Origin: CALAED01 sp036378315
Lineage (GTDB): Bacteria > Actinomycetota > Actinomycetes > Streptosporangiales > Streptosporangiaceae
NCBI GenBank assembly: GCA_036378315.1
Contig: DASUWU010000030.1
Coordinates: 1-64,000 of the forward strand
Reading direction: 5' to 3'
DNA: 64,000 nt
A program made the translations under genes and the position numbers. Of the stretch, positions 52,416 to 60,914 are shown in pieces (positions within the stretch are counted from its first letter, which is position 1; each line of letters starts with the position of its first letter). The notes under the pieces are model-generated. The model was given only the letters and a program-made list of their open reading frames with translations. It was not told the DNA's origin and did no database searches.

Positions 52416-53027
52416 CGTGGAATTCCAATCCTTTGAAGGATTTGGCAGGTGCGGCAAGCATAAAGCCGCCAGGCCCGTCGACCCTTGCGCGACCGCGGCG
52501 CATCGGTGTCCTAGACCCGGGCATCATCGCGCTCGACGCCGTCCGGCGCGCTTTCCGCCGATGGCGGCGGGGATTCCGCTGGGTACGCCGGGAGATATAA
52601 GACCGCTCCCGAGCAGGCCGCCACGCCGAGCCAGAACCCCACAGAGCCAGGGAGGGCTGGTCTCTTCAAGCTTCTCACCGGCCGACCATCCTTTCCAGTT
52701 TCAGATCCGATAGCGATCCGCCACCACACCGCCACGCCACGCCCACCTCGTCAGCAGGTGGATCTTCGAGCAAACTAAAAACTTCTATAGCGTTTACATC
52801 ACTAGTTGCCCGCGCTCGTCTTGTCAACGCTCGGCCCGTCAGGACCACCTGATGCCAGTGACAGGGCGTAGGCGCCGGCTCTTGTCAAGCGGTCTCGGTA
52901 AGCCCTAGCGTACTGTTAGTGGTGGCTTACCAATGCGCGGCGAGCGCGGACACGGCGGCCAGGCCCCGGCCGGCGGTGCGCCGATCTCGCTCGGCGTGCC
53001 GCACACCTGCGACAGGGGGACGAGGCC
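52416..53027. other. 612-bp divergent intergenic region
   Basis: Between the ArsR-rhodanese and CalC-like genes. No ORF with coding character. An AT-rich patch at 52770-52810 contains the dyad at 52774-52791. Confidence 0.55.
52774..52791. promoter_or_regulatory. AT-rich 18-bp dyad
   Basis: ACTAAAAACTTCTATAGC; the reverse GCTATAGAAGTTTTTAGT fits the motif. It is the right-most copy found. Confidence 0.55.
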
Positions 53028-53510
53028 ATGGCCCAGCCGACCGACGTGACCGACGCCGTCCGCAAGGAGATCGTCGTCGCCGCGACGCCGGAGCAGGCGT
53101 TCAAGGTCTTCACCGAGCAGTTGGGCACCTGGTGGCCGCGTGAGTACAGCATCGGCGCGGTGGACATGGCCGACTTCATCGTCGAGCCCGTGGCCGGCGG
53201 CCGCTGGTACGAGGTCGGCATCGACGGCAGCGAGTGCGACACCGGCCGCGTGATGGCCTACGAGCCGCCCGACCGCCTCGTCCTGGCCTGGCACCTCAAC
53301 GGCAGGTGGCAGTTCGATCCCGATCCCGAGCACGCCAGCGAGGTCGAGGTGCGCTTCATCGCCGACGGTGACGGCCGCACGCGCGTGCGGCTCGAACACC
53401 GCCACTTCGAACGGCATGGCCTCGACGCCCCCGCGGTCCGCAGCGCCGTCGAGTCCACCGGCGGTTGGGGCCACGTCCTGGCCCCCTACATCGCGCAGCT
53501 GGCGGCCTGA
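53028..53510 (+). CDS. SRPBCC (AHSA1) protein resembling the CalC resistance family
   Basis: 160 residues from ATG 53028 with ACAGGGGGACGAGG upstream. EIVVAATPEQAFKVFTEQLGTWWPREY, GGRWYEVGIDGSECDTGRV, LVLAWHLNGRWQFDPDP and VRLEHRHFERHG follow the START-like order of calicheamicin-resistance protein CalC and many actinobacterial relatives. CalC protects by being cleaved at a glycine by the enediyne radical. Whether this protein does so cannot be told from sequence; general lipid-binding AHSA1 is the null hypothesis. Confidence 0.72.
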   Translation: MAQPTDVTDAVRKEIVVAATPEQAFKVFTEQLGTWWPREYSIGAVDMADFIVEPVAGGRWYEVGIDGSECDTGRVMAYEPPDRLVLAWHLNGRWQFDPDPEHASEVEVRFIADGDGRTRVRLEHRHFERHGLDAPAVRSAVESTGGWGHVLAPYIAQLAA

Positions 53511-53529
53511 CGCCCCGCGCGCGGCCCGC

Positions 53530-54921
53530 TCAGCCGCCCTCCCGCAGCCGGCGCCCGGTGGCCCGCGCCCAGTCGCCCGGGCCGCCTGCCATGACGGCGA
53601 CCCGAGGGTGCCCGGCCCTGGCCAGCAGGCTGGCCGCCGTGGCGGCGCGCTCGCCGTGCCCGCACATCACCACCCAAAGCCGGTCGGGAGCGAGCACGCC
53701 GGCGATGCCGATGTCGGCTGCGTGCACGGCCAGGTCGGCGAGGTCGCCCAACTCGATGTGAACGGCGCCGGGGAGATGTCCTGTGGCGTACTCGGCGTCC
53801 TGCCGGACGTCCACCACGAGGCCGGGGTCGACCTCGTCCGGCCGCACCAGCGGCAGCGCCATGATCGGGCCGCCGGCCGCCCGCCAGTCGGCGAGCGAGA
53901 GCTCCCCGAGGATCACGTCGTGACCGATCTTCATCGCCTGCCAGCAGATCTCCTCGGGATCCTGGGTCGGGTCGCGCACGATGACGACCGGCGTACGGGG
54001 GTCGATGAGCCAGCCCAGCCAGGTGGCGAACTGCGGCCGCAGCGGGATCGACACCGCGCCGGCGACGTGGCCGGCCATGAAGTCGTCGACCGGCCGGACG
54101 TCCACCACGACGGCGCCCTCGGCCAGCGCAACCAGGGCGCGGGGCGCGTCGAGCCGGCCGAGCCGGAGCGCGGCATCGCGCACGGAAGGACCGGCGCGGT
54201 TGACCTCGCCCAGCCGCCTGAAGTAGGCGGGGAAGCTGCCCAGGCCCTCGATGAGCCGGTGGGCGAAGGCATCGGCGTCCGGGGCCGCGAGCAGCGGGTT
54301 GGCTGCCTTCTCCGCGCCGATCGTGCTGGTGCGCCGCCCGCCGGCCGGCGCGGCGCAGAACGACCCGGCGCCGTGGGTGGGCCAGACCTCGACCTCGTCA
54401 GGAAGTTCGGCGAGCCGGCGCACCGAGCGGTACTGCGCGCGGGCGAGCTCTTCCGTCCTGGCCGGGTCCACCAGATCGGTGCGCGCCACCGCCCCCACGA
54501 TCAGCGAGCCGCCGGTGAACACCCCGAGCGGGCTGCGGCCGTCGAGCAGCAGGTATGACAGGTGCTCGTCGGTGTGCCCCGGCGTGGCCAGCGCGCGCAG
54601 CGTCAGCCCGCCCAGGTCCACCTCGTCGAGATCATCGAGCCGGACGTGGTCGAAGGCGCGCCGGCCGGCGGCGGAGGCGAGGACGGTGGCGCCGTCGGTT
54701 GCCGCCAGCTGCCGCACCCCCGAGACGAAGTCCGCGTGCAGATGGGTCTCGGCGGCGAACGCCACCCGCAGGTTGCGCCGGCCGGCCGCGGCGCGCAGCG
54801 CCCGTACGTCACACGACGCGTCCACCGCCAGCGCCCGACCGTCACCGAGGTCGACCAGATAGGCACAGTTTCCGAGCCCCTCGTCGAGGAGCGGAACCAG
54901 CCGCGTGCCAGCGATGCCCAT
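53530..54921 (-). CDS. Persulfide dioxygenase-like metallo-beta-lactamase with two rhodanese domains (CstB-like)
   Basis: 463 residues from ATG 54921 (GGGAGGA upstream). N-terminal MBL domain with THLHADF metal motif, TPGHTDEHLSY and WPTHGAGSFC. Two rhodanese modules follow: the first (VVVDVRPVDDFMAGHVAGAVSIPLRPQFATWLGWL) lacks an obvious catalytic Cys, and the second (LVVDVRQDAEYATGHLPGAVHIELGDL) has VVMCGHGERAATAASLL with Cys in CGHGERA. This is the order of CstB and related persulfide dioxygenases that turn persulfide to sulfite or thiosulfate. Fits removal of excess sulfane sulfur. Confidence 0.87.
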   Translation of the reverse strand: MGIAGTRLVPLLDEGLGNCAYLVDLGDGRALAVDASCDVRALRAAAGRRNLRVAFAAETHLHADFVSGVRQLAATDGATVLASAAGRRAFDHVRLDDLDEVDLGGLTLRALATPGHTDEHLSYLLLDGRSPLGVFTGGSLIVGAVARTDLVDPARTEELARAQYRSVRRLAELPDEVEVWPTHGAGSFCAAPAGGRRTSTIGAEKAANPLLAAPDADAFAHRLIEGLGSFPAYFRRLGEVNRAGPSVRDAALRLGRLDAPRALVALAEGAVVVDVRPVDDFMAGHVAGAVSIPLRPQFATWLGWLIDPRTPVVIVRDPTQDPEEICWQAMKIGHDVILGELSLADWRAAGGPIMALPLVRPDEVDPGLVVDVRQDAEYATGHLPGAVHIELGDLADLAVHAADIGIAGVLAPDRLWVVMCGHGERAATAASLLARAGHPRVAVMAGGPGDWARATGRRLREGG

Positions 54922-55099
54922 CGCGTCCTCCCGCGAGGCGGCATCCCCCCGTGAAAGCGCCCCGGCTCTCCGGGCTGCCCGCCCATGTGGCGAGGCTACC
55001 GCCGGGGCGGGACCGCGCTCGCCCGGCCTTGGTGTAGCCGGGGACGTCACGGGTAGGGGGGCGCAAACACCGACAGGAACCGCGAAGGAGCGAAGCTGG

Positions 55100-55330
55100 A
55101 TGACTCAGCAAGAGACCGGCCACGTCACCGGGACGAAGGACAAGGACTACAACCTCATCTGGTTCGTCGAGCAGTGTCTGAGCAACGCGCTGCGCCTGGA
55201 GACGTACATCCAGGACGCCGAACGGGCCGGCGACACCGAGCTGGCCGACTTCTTCCGCCGGGCGCAGGCCGAAAGCAAGAAGGGCGCCGACCAAGGCAAG
55301 GAGCATCTGCTGAAGCGCATGACGTCATAA
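55100..55330 (+). CDS. Small helical protein of unknown function
   Basis: 76 residues from ATG 55100 (GAAGGAGCGAAGC upstream). Highly charged and helical: YNLIWFVEQCLSNALRLETYIQDAERAG, LADFFRRAQAESKKGADQGKEHLLKRM. Proteins of this size and pattern are common and uncharacterised in actinobacteria. No link to the biosynthetic locus is seen. Confidence 0.7.
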   Translation: MTQQETGHVTGTKDKDYNLIWFVEQCLSNALRLETYIQDAERAGDTELADFFRRAQAESKKGADQGKEHLLKRMTS

Positions 55331-55430
55331 CGCCTGTCGCCCCGCCGCCGCCGCGCCGGGCGTTGCACGACTTGCCCCGACATATGAAAGTCGTCTGGCC
55401 TGGCGCGGCGCATTCGGGGACGCTGGAGAT

Positions 55431-55679
55431 ATGCACGTCATCGAGGACCAGAAGACCGACGCCCTCTACATTTACCTCAGCGACCAGCGTCCGGCCGCGA
55501 CGCGGCAGATCGAGCAAGGCACCGTCGTCGACCTCGACGAAACCGGCCGGCTCATCGGTATCGAGGTGATTTGCCGCCATCGCGCATGGCCGGTGGAGGC
55601 CATTCTGGGCGCCTATCCGGTGAGCGAGGCCGACGAGACCCGGCTGCGCCAACTCGCCGGGCTCACCGGAATCGAGTGA
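55431..55679 (+). CDS. DUF2283 family protein
   Basis: 82 residues. The DUF2283 pattern is clear: DALYIYLSDQRP, VVDLDETGRLIGIEVI. Small beta-rich protein of unknown function, often near stress genes. Confidence 0.8.
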   Translation: MHVIEDQKTDALYIYLSDQRPAATRQIEQGTVVDLDETGRLIGIEVICRHRAWPVEAILGAYPVSEADETRLRQLAGLTGIE

Positions 55680-55768
55680 CCGCCCCTCGCACCCAATTCT
55701 CGCCGCGACAGGGCGCCCATGCATGGATCCGTCCGGGCGGGTAGGTCCGAATCGAGGAGGTGGCCGGC

Positions 55769-56026
55769 ATGCCACGAGCTCAGATCAAGGACGAGAAGAC
55801 CTACCGGAAGCTTCGCGACCGCGGGGAGAGCAAAGAAAAGGCGGCCAGGATCGCCAACGCCTCGGCGAAGGGCTCCCGCCGGCAGGTGAGCCGCAAGGGC
55901 GGCAAGAGCCCGTCCTACGACGACTGGACCAAGGAAGACCTGCTGAAGCGGGCCCGCGAGATCGGCATCAAGGGCCGTTCGTCCATGAGCAAGGCACAGC
56001 TCGCCCACGCGCTGCGCGACCACTGA
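55769..56026 (+). CDS. Small basic protein with Rho-N/SAP-like C terminus
   Basis: 85 residues from ATG 55769 (GAGGAGGTGG upstream). KTYRKLRDRGESKEKAARIANASA is a common actinobacterial module, and the C terminus WTKEDLLKRAREIGIKGRSSMSKAQLAHALR is a Rho-termination-factor-N/SAP-like helix pair that binds nucleic acid. Probably housekeeping or stress-related. Confidence 0.78.
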   Translation: MPRAQIKDEKTYRKLRDRGESKEKAARIANASAKGSRRQVSRKGGKSPSYDDWTKEDLLKRAREIGIKGRSSMSKAQLAHALRDH

Positions 56027-56086
56027 CCCGCCGGACCAGCGCCCGCCGCATCCGGAGTGACGGTCCGCGCGGGGCGGGCCCGGCGC

Positions 56087-57043
56087 CTATGAGCCGGCCG
56101 GTCCGCCGGACAGCCCGTCGTCGACCTCGACATCCTCTGGCTTGAGACGCAGGCCGGAGTTCGTCGCCTGCAGCTCGAGCAGGACGGCGAAGTCCTCCTC
56201 GGTCCGCCCCTGCGAGACCGCGCTCTGGACGAGCGCGTGGGTCAGCGCGGCCAGCGGCATGGGGACGTCCAGCTCCCTGGCCGCCGCCAGGCCCAGGTCG
56301 AAGTCCTTGCGCAGCAGGACGGGCGTGAAGGTCGGGGTGAAGTCGAGGTTGACGTACGCGGGCGACTTGTAGCGGGTGAAGGTCGAGCCGAGCACGCTGT
56401 TGTTGAGGAACTCGAGGAAGGCCGCCCGGGACACGCCGCCCTTCTCGGCCAGCACCGTGATCTCCGCCATCGACTGGGCGACGATGCCGAGCAGCAGGTT
56501 GTGGCAGATCTTGACCAGCCGCGACCGCTCCCCGTCGCCGACGTACGTGGCGTGGCGGCCGAGCACCTCGAGCAGCGGGCGGACACGCTCGAACGCCGCC
56601 TCAGGCCCCGAGCAGACCAGGGTCAGCATCCCCGCATCGACGACCTTGCCGTTGCCGCTGACCGGAGCCGCGATGAAGTCCGCGCCGCGGTCGGCGGCGG
56701 CGGACCGCACCAGCGCGGAGGTTTCCACGGACACTGTGGAGCAGTCGACGATGACGTCGGGCCGGCGCACGCCGTCCGACAGCAGCCCGTCCGGGCCGAG
56801 GACGACGTCTTCCAGGTCGGCGGACGCGGCGACCATCGTGAACACGAAGTCGCAGCCGGCGAGATCGGCGATGCGGTCGACGACGGTCGCGCCTTCGGCG
56901 GCCAGCGGCTCCGCCTTGGCCCGCGTGCGGTTCCACACCGAGACGGGGAATCCGGCGGCGAGCAGCCGCCGGGCGAGCGGAAGCCCCATCCGCCCGGTCC
57001 CGATCCAGCCGACTTTGTGCGCGGGCAGGTCCGAGTCGGTCAT
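56087..57043 (-). CDS. NAD(P)-dependent beta-hydroxyacid dehydrogenase
   Basis: 318 residues from ATG 57043. Rossmann motif VGWIGTGRMGLPLARRLLAAG, substrate loop VDCSTVSVET, APVSGNGKVVDAG and the catalytic-lysine helix KICHNLLLGIVAQSMAE. 3-hydroxyisobutyrate dehydrogenase family. Just upstream are two copies of a CAATCGATTG palindrome, also found by the transporter gene at 63254. Catabolic role likely, outside the enediyne locus. Confidence 0.87.
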   Translation of the reverse strand: MTDSDLPAHKVGWIGTGRMGLPLARRLLAAGFPVSVWNRTRAKAEPLAAEGATVVDRIADLAGCDFVFTMVAASADLEDVVLGPDGLLSDGVRRPDVIVDCSTVSVETSALVRSAAADRGADFIAAPVSGNGKVVDAGMLTLVCSGPEAAFERVRPLLEVLGRHATYVGDGERSRLVKICHNLLLGIVAQSMAEITVLAEKGGVSRAAFLEFLNNSVLGSTFTRYKSPAYVNLDFTPTFTPVLLRKDFDLGLAAARELDVPMPLAALTHALVQSAVSQGRTEEDFAVLLELQATNSGLRLKPEDVEVDDGLSGGPAGS

Positions 57044-57090
57044 CTGGCCCCGTTTCCTCGTACGCCGCTCTGTTTCCTCATACGCCGCCG

Positions 57091-57120
57091 TGCAATCGAT
57101 TGTAATGCAATCGATTGCAT
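57091..57120. promoter_or_regulatory. Tandem CAATCGATTG palindromes
   Basis: CAATCGATTG at 57093-57102 and 57108-57117, centre to centre 15 bp; the second extends to a perfect 16-bp palindrome (57105-57120). It lies 48 bp before the dehydrogenase start. Confidence 0.7.
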
Positions 57121-57131
57121 CGACTCTAAAT

Positions 57132-58244
57132 TCACGACGGATCCGTGTCAACCTCACGATTCGTCCGACCGGAACCCGCCGCTCCGAGGACGCCGGCCAG
57201 CCAGTCCGCCGTCCGGTAGCGGTGGAACGGCCAGACGTTCATGCACCCGTGGTTGCCGTCCTCCAGCAGGAGCAGGCGCGCCGCGGCGCCGGCCGCGGCC
57301 GCCTCGTCGGCCAGCCGCTCGGCGTGCTTCCAGGGGATGAGCCGGTCCCGCCTGCCGGTGACGACGAGAAGGGGCGCCTTGATCGAAGCCGTCCGGCCGG
57401 CCAGCGAGAGCTCGTGCGCGCGCCGCCTGGCCTCCTCGTCCGTACGGCTGCGGGACCGCACCTTGAACGCCGCCCGGGTGAGCCCGGGCAGCATGTCCCA
57501 GCAGTCTCCGAAGTCGTACGGCCCGGCCAGCGCCACGCACCCCCGCACCCGCGGGTCCCCCGCGGCCCAGCGCGGCGCGTAGTAGCCGCCGAGGCTCACC
57601 CCCCACACGCCGACCCGGCCGGCGTCGAGGTCCTCCTCCCGCAGCAGCCGGTCGAGGATGGCCGCGCCAGGCACCTCCCAGTCGCCGCGGATCGCCAGGT
57701 CGTACTCGGCCTCGCCCTGCCCGGGCCCGTCCACGGAGAACGTGGCGAGGCCGCGTTCGATGAACAGCGCCTCGGTCGTACGGAACTCCTCCTTGGCCGA
57801 GTCGAGCCCGGGGACCAGCACGACGACCGGATGCGGTCCCCGACCAGCCGGCACCCGCAGCACCCCGGCCAGCCGCGCCCCCTCGAACGGGATCTCGATC
57901 CGCCGCCCGGGCGGGTCGAGATGCGGCAGCGCGTCGGTCAGGCAGGCCACCGCGCGTTCGTGCGCGGCGCGCAACTGGTCCATGTCGTCGACGAACAGGT
58001 ACTTCGCGAAGTGGTAGTAGACCGCCGCCTGGGCGAGGTGGGCGCCGGCCGAGCGGGCCCGCCCCTCGCGCAGCGCCTCGCGGCCCAGCTCCTCGTGCGG
58101 GCGGGCGGCCGCGACCCACGCGGCGCACCAGTCCTCCCAGCGGTCGATGCCGGCGGTCACCCGCTCGAAGTCGGCCACCGTGACGCCGTTGGTGGTGAAC
58201 CGCGGCCCCCAGTGCGAGACCGCCGCGGCGACGCGTTCATCCAT
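57132..58244 (-). CDS. Alpha/beta hydrolase (FrsA/dihydropseudooxynicotine hydrolase-like)
   Basis: 370 residues from ATG 58244 (GGAGGCGC upstream), overlapping the livF stop. Helical N-terminal cap (residues 1-110), then IPFEGARLAGVLRVPAG, HPVVVLVPGLDSAKEEF, nucleophile elbow GVSLGG and the late His in EDGNHGCMN. The family cleaves C-C or ester bonds of heterocyclic and keto compounds. Co-transcribed with the ABC transporter, so likely acts on the imported compound. Confidence 0.85.
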   Translation of the reverse strand: MDERVAAAVSHWGPRFTTNGVTVADFERVTAGIDRWEDWCAAWVAAARPHEELGREALREGRARSAGAHLAQAAVYYHFAKYLFVDDMDQLRAAHERAVACLTDALPHLDPPGRRIEIPFEGARLAGVLRVPAGRGPHPVVVLVPGLDSAKEEFRTTEALFIERGLATFSVDGPGQGEAEYDLAIRGDWEVPGAAILDRLLREEDLDAGRVGVWGVSLGGYYAPRWAAGDPRVRGCVALAGPYDFGDCWDMLPGLTRAAFKVRSRSRTDEEARRRAHELSLAGRTASIKAPLLVVTGRRDRLIPWKHAERLADEAAAAGAAARLLLLEDGNHGCMNVWPFHRYRTADWLAGVLGAAGSGRTNREVDTDPS

Positions 58245-59013
58245 GGCGCGCCTCCTCCACGACGGCGCCACCTAGGTAGAGCGAGGCGATGTCGGGGTGG
58301 TGCAGGATCTCCCGCGCCGTCGCCCGCAGCCGGACCCGGCCGCCCTCCATGACGACGCCGTGCGTGGCGATGGACAGGCCGAGCCGGACGTTCTGCTCGA
58401 CGAGCAGGATCGTCTTGCCGCGCCGGCCGGTGTCTTTGATCAGGTCGGTGACCGCGGCCAGGCTCTTGGGATCGAGCCCGAGGGAGGGTTCGTCGAGCAG
58501 CACGACGGCCGGATCGAGCATCAGCGTGCGGCCGATCTCGACCATGCGCCGCTGCCCGCCCGACAGGTTGCCGGCGCGGAGCCTGGGCTGGTCCCGCACC
58601 AGCGGAACCAGCTCGGCGACCGCCGCGTACCGCCGCTCGAGCAGGCGCTTGTCGCGGCGGATGAGGTAGCCGCCGAGCAGCACGTTCTCGCGCACGGTCA
58701 TGTGCGGGAACAGCGCCTGGGACTGCGGCACCTGGGCCACCCCGCGGGCCAGCACGGCGGGCGGCCCGAGGTGCCCGATCGGCTCGCCGTCGAGCTCGAC
58801 GCGGCCGTCCCGCGGGGCGAGCAGGCCGCTGACGACCCGCAGCACGGTCGACTTCCCCGCGCCGTTCGGGCCCACGATGCACGTGATCGACCCTGGCGCG
58901 ACGGTGAGGTCCACCTCGTGGAGCACGTCGCCGCCGCCGTACCCGGCGCAGACGCCGCGCAGCGTCAGCGCGCCGCGCGGCGCGCCAGCAGGCGTTCCCT
59001 TGGCGTCGGTCAC
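58237..59013 (-). CDS. Branched-chain amino-acid-type ABC ATPase (LivF-like)
   Basis: 258 residues from GTG 59013, overlapping the preceding stop (GTGA). Walker A VGPNGAGKST, signature NLSGGQRRMVEIGRTL, Walker B VVLLDEPSLGLD. HAAT-family second ATPase. Coupled to the fused LivM-LivG gene. Confidence 0.9.
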   Translation of the reverse strand: MTDAKGTPAGAPRGALTLRGVCAGYGGGDVLHEVDLTVAPGSITCIVGPNGAGKSTVLRVVSGLLAPRDGRVELDGEPIGHLGPPAVLARGVAQVPQSQALFPHMTVRENVLLGGYLIRRDKRLLERRYAAVAELVPLVRDQPRLRAGNLSGGQRRMVEIGRTLMLDPAVVLLDEPSLGLDPKSLAAVTDLIKDTGRRGKTILLVEQNVRLGLSIATHGVVMEGGRVRLRATAREILHHPDIASLYLGGAVVEEARHG

Positions 59014-60914
59014 GACCCGTCCTCCCGCACGGTCAGGCCGCCCTCCTGGGCGGCGTCGACCAGCCGGGCGGCGCGCCGGCCACCCGGATCCGGCGTATCG
59101 TCCGCCGTCCCGCCGAGATAGGCGGCGAGCACGGCCGGGTCGGCGCGGACCTGGGCCGGCGGCCCCTCGGCGATGATCTCCCCGCGGGACAGCGTGGCGA
59201 CCGGGTCGCACAGCTGGAGCACCAGCGGGATGTTGTGCTCGACGACGAGGAAGGTGATGCCCTGGGCGTTGAGCTCCTTGATGATCTCGACGAGCCGGTC
59301 GACGAGGCTCGGGTTGACCCCGCTCGCCGGCTCGTCGAGCAGGATCAGCTTTGGTTCCAGCATGAGCACCTGCGCCAGCTCGACCAGCTTGCGCTGGCCG
59401 TACGACAGCGACCCCGCCGGCACCCCGGCGAACCGGTCGAGCCCCACGAAGGACAGCAGCTCCCTGGCGCGTTCCGCCTCGTGCCCGGCCACCGCGCCGG
59501 CGGCGAGCCCGCGCCAGGAGAACGACGGCATCGGGGCCACGACGTTCTCCAGCACCGTCATGCTCGGGAACAGCCGGGTGACCTGGAAGGTCCGGCCGAT
59601 ACCCAGGTGCGCGCGCCGCCAGGGCGGCATCCGGTCGATCCGGCGGCCGGCGAAGACGACCTCGCCGGCGTCCGCCCGCAGCGACCCGCAGGCGAGGTTG
59701 AACAGCGTCGTCTTGCCCGAGCCGTTCGGCCCGATCAGCGCGGTGATCGACCCCGCGCGGACGCTCAGGTCGACGCCGGTCAGTACCCGCAGCCCCTGGA
59801 ACCGCTTCTGGACGCCGCGGAACTCCAGCAGCGGCCGGCCCGCCTCGGCGTCCGCCCGCGTCTCCGCCGCGCGGTCGCGGTCGACGACCGTGACCGGCCG
59901 GCGCGCCAGCGCCCCTGTCTGGTCGATGAACTCCACGGAACGTCCGGCGGCCTGGCGCCGCTCGACGTACCGCCGGAGGGTGGGCAGCAGCCCGTGCGGC
60001 AGGAACATCACCACGAGCACCAGCGCCGGGCCGAACAGCAGCAGCCTGGCCTGCTCCCCGCCGCCGTACACGGTGGCGGTCTCCCCGGCGAACTGGACGA
60101 TGAACGCGCCGATCAGCGGCCCGTAGAGGGTCCCGCGGCCCCCCGCGAGCGCGGCCAGCACGATCGCCACGCTGGGCAGGATGGAGAACGCGCCGATGGG
60201 GTTGAGGAACGTGAGGAAGTAGGCGTAGACGGCGCCGGCCACCCCGACGAACAGCGCGCTGGCCGCGTAGGCGAGGACCTTGTAGACGGTGGTGTTGACG
60301 CCGATCGCCGCCGCCTTGCCCTCATCGTCCCTGATCGCCACCAGGCCGGTGCCGAACTTGGTCCTGCGGATCCACGCGCTGAAGCCGAACGTGAGGACCG
60401 TCAGGCCCAGGAAGATGTAGTAGAAGGGGACGTTCTGGACATCGTGCGGCCACGGCGGCAGCGGCAGCGTGATGCCGTCCGATCCTTTGGTGAGCGACGC
60501 GAAGTTCGTCGCGACGAGCTGCATGGCCAGCAGCAGCGCGATCGTGATGATCACGAAGGCGTGCCCGCGGACGCGCAGCACCACCGCGCCGATGACGACG
60601 GCGACCGCGACCGCGACGAGGCCGCCGGCCGGGGCGAGCACCAGCGGGTTGACCCCCAGGCGCGCGGCGAGGATGCCGGCGGTGTAGGCGCCGAGGCCGA
60701 GGAACGCGCTGTGCCCGAGCGACACGTACCCGGTGAAGCCGGAGATGATGTTCCAGCTCATCGCCTGGACGGCGAGCATGAAGGCGAGCAGCAGGACTGT
60801 CTGGTAGTAGGTCGCGCCCGGCACGACGAGGGGGTAGCAGGCGAGCCCGAGCAGGACGGCGAGGGCGAGCGCGTGCGGCGAGCGCAGCGCGCGTGGCAGC
60901 CCCCGGCCGGTCAT
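59010..60914 (-). CDS. Fused LivM permease and LivG ATPase
   Basis: 634 residues from ATG 60914, overlapping livH stop (ATGA). Residues 1-330 carry about nine membrane segments with SWNIISGFTGYVSLGHSAFLGLGAY and AIRDDEGKAAAIGVNTTVYK. After a linker, residues 375-620 are the ATPase: IGPNGSGKTTLFN, SLSYGQRKLVELAQVL and LILLDEPASGVNP. Fusion of these two subunits is a known variant. Confidence 0.9.
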   Translation of the reverse strand: MTGRGLPRALRSPHALALAVLLGLACYPLVVPGATYYQTVLLLAFMLAVQAMSWNIISGFTGYVSLGHSAFLGLGAYTAGILAARLGVNPLVLAPAGGLVAVAVAVVIGAVVLRVRGHAFVIITIALLLAMQLVATNFASLTKGSDGITLPLPPWPHDVQNVPFYYIFLGLTVLTFGFSAWIRRTKFGTGLVAIRDDEGKAAAIGVNTTVYKVLAYAASALFVGVAGAVYAYFLTFLNPIGAFSILPSVAIVLAALAGGRGTLYGPLIGAFIVQFAGETATVYGGGEQARLLLFGPALVLVVMFLPHGLLPTLRRYVERRQAAGRSVEFIDQTGALARRPVTVVDRDRAAETRADAEAGRPLLEFRGVQKRFQGLRVLTGVDLSVRAGSITALIGPNGSGKTTLFNLACGSLRADAGEVVFAGRRIDRMPPWRRAHLGIGRTFQVTRLFPSMTVLENVVAPMPSFSWRGLAAGAVAGHEAERARELLSFVGLDRFAGVPAGSLSYGQRKLVELAQVLMLEPKLILLDEPASGVNPSLVDRLVEIIKELNAQGITFLVVEHNIPLVLQLCDPVATLSRGEIIAEGPPAQVRADPAVLAAYLGGTADDTPDPGGRRAARLVDAAQEGGLTVREDGS

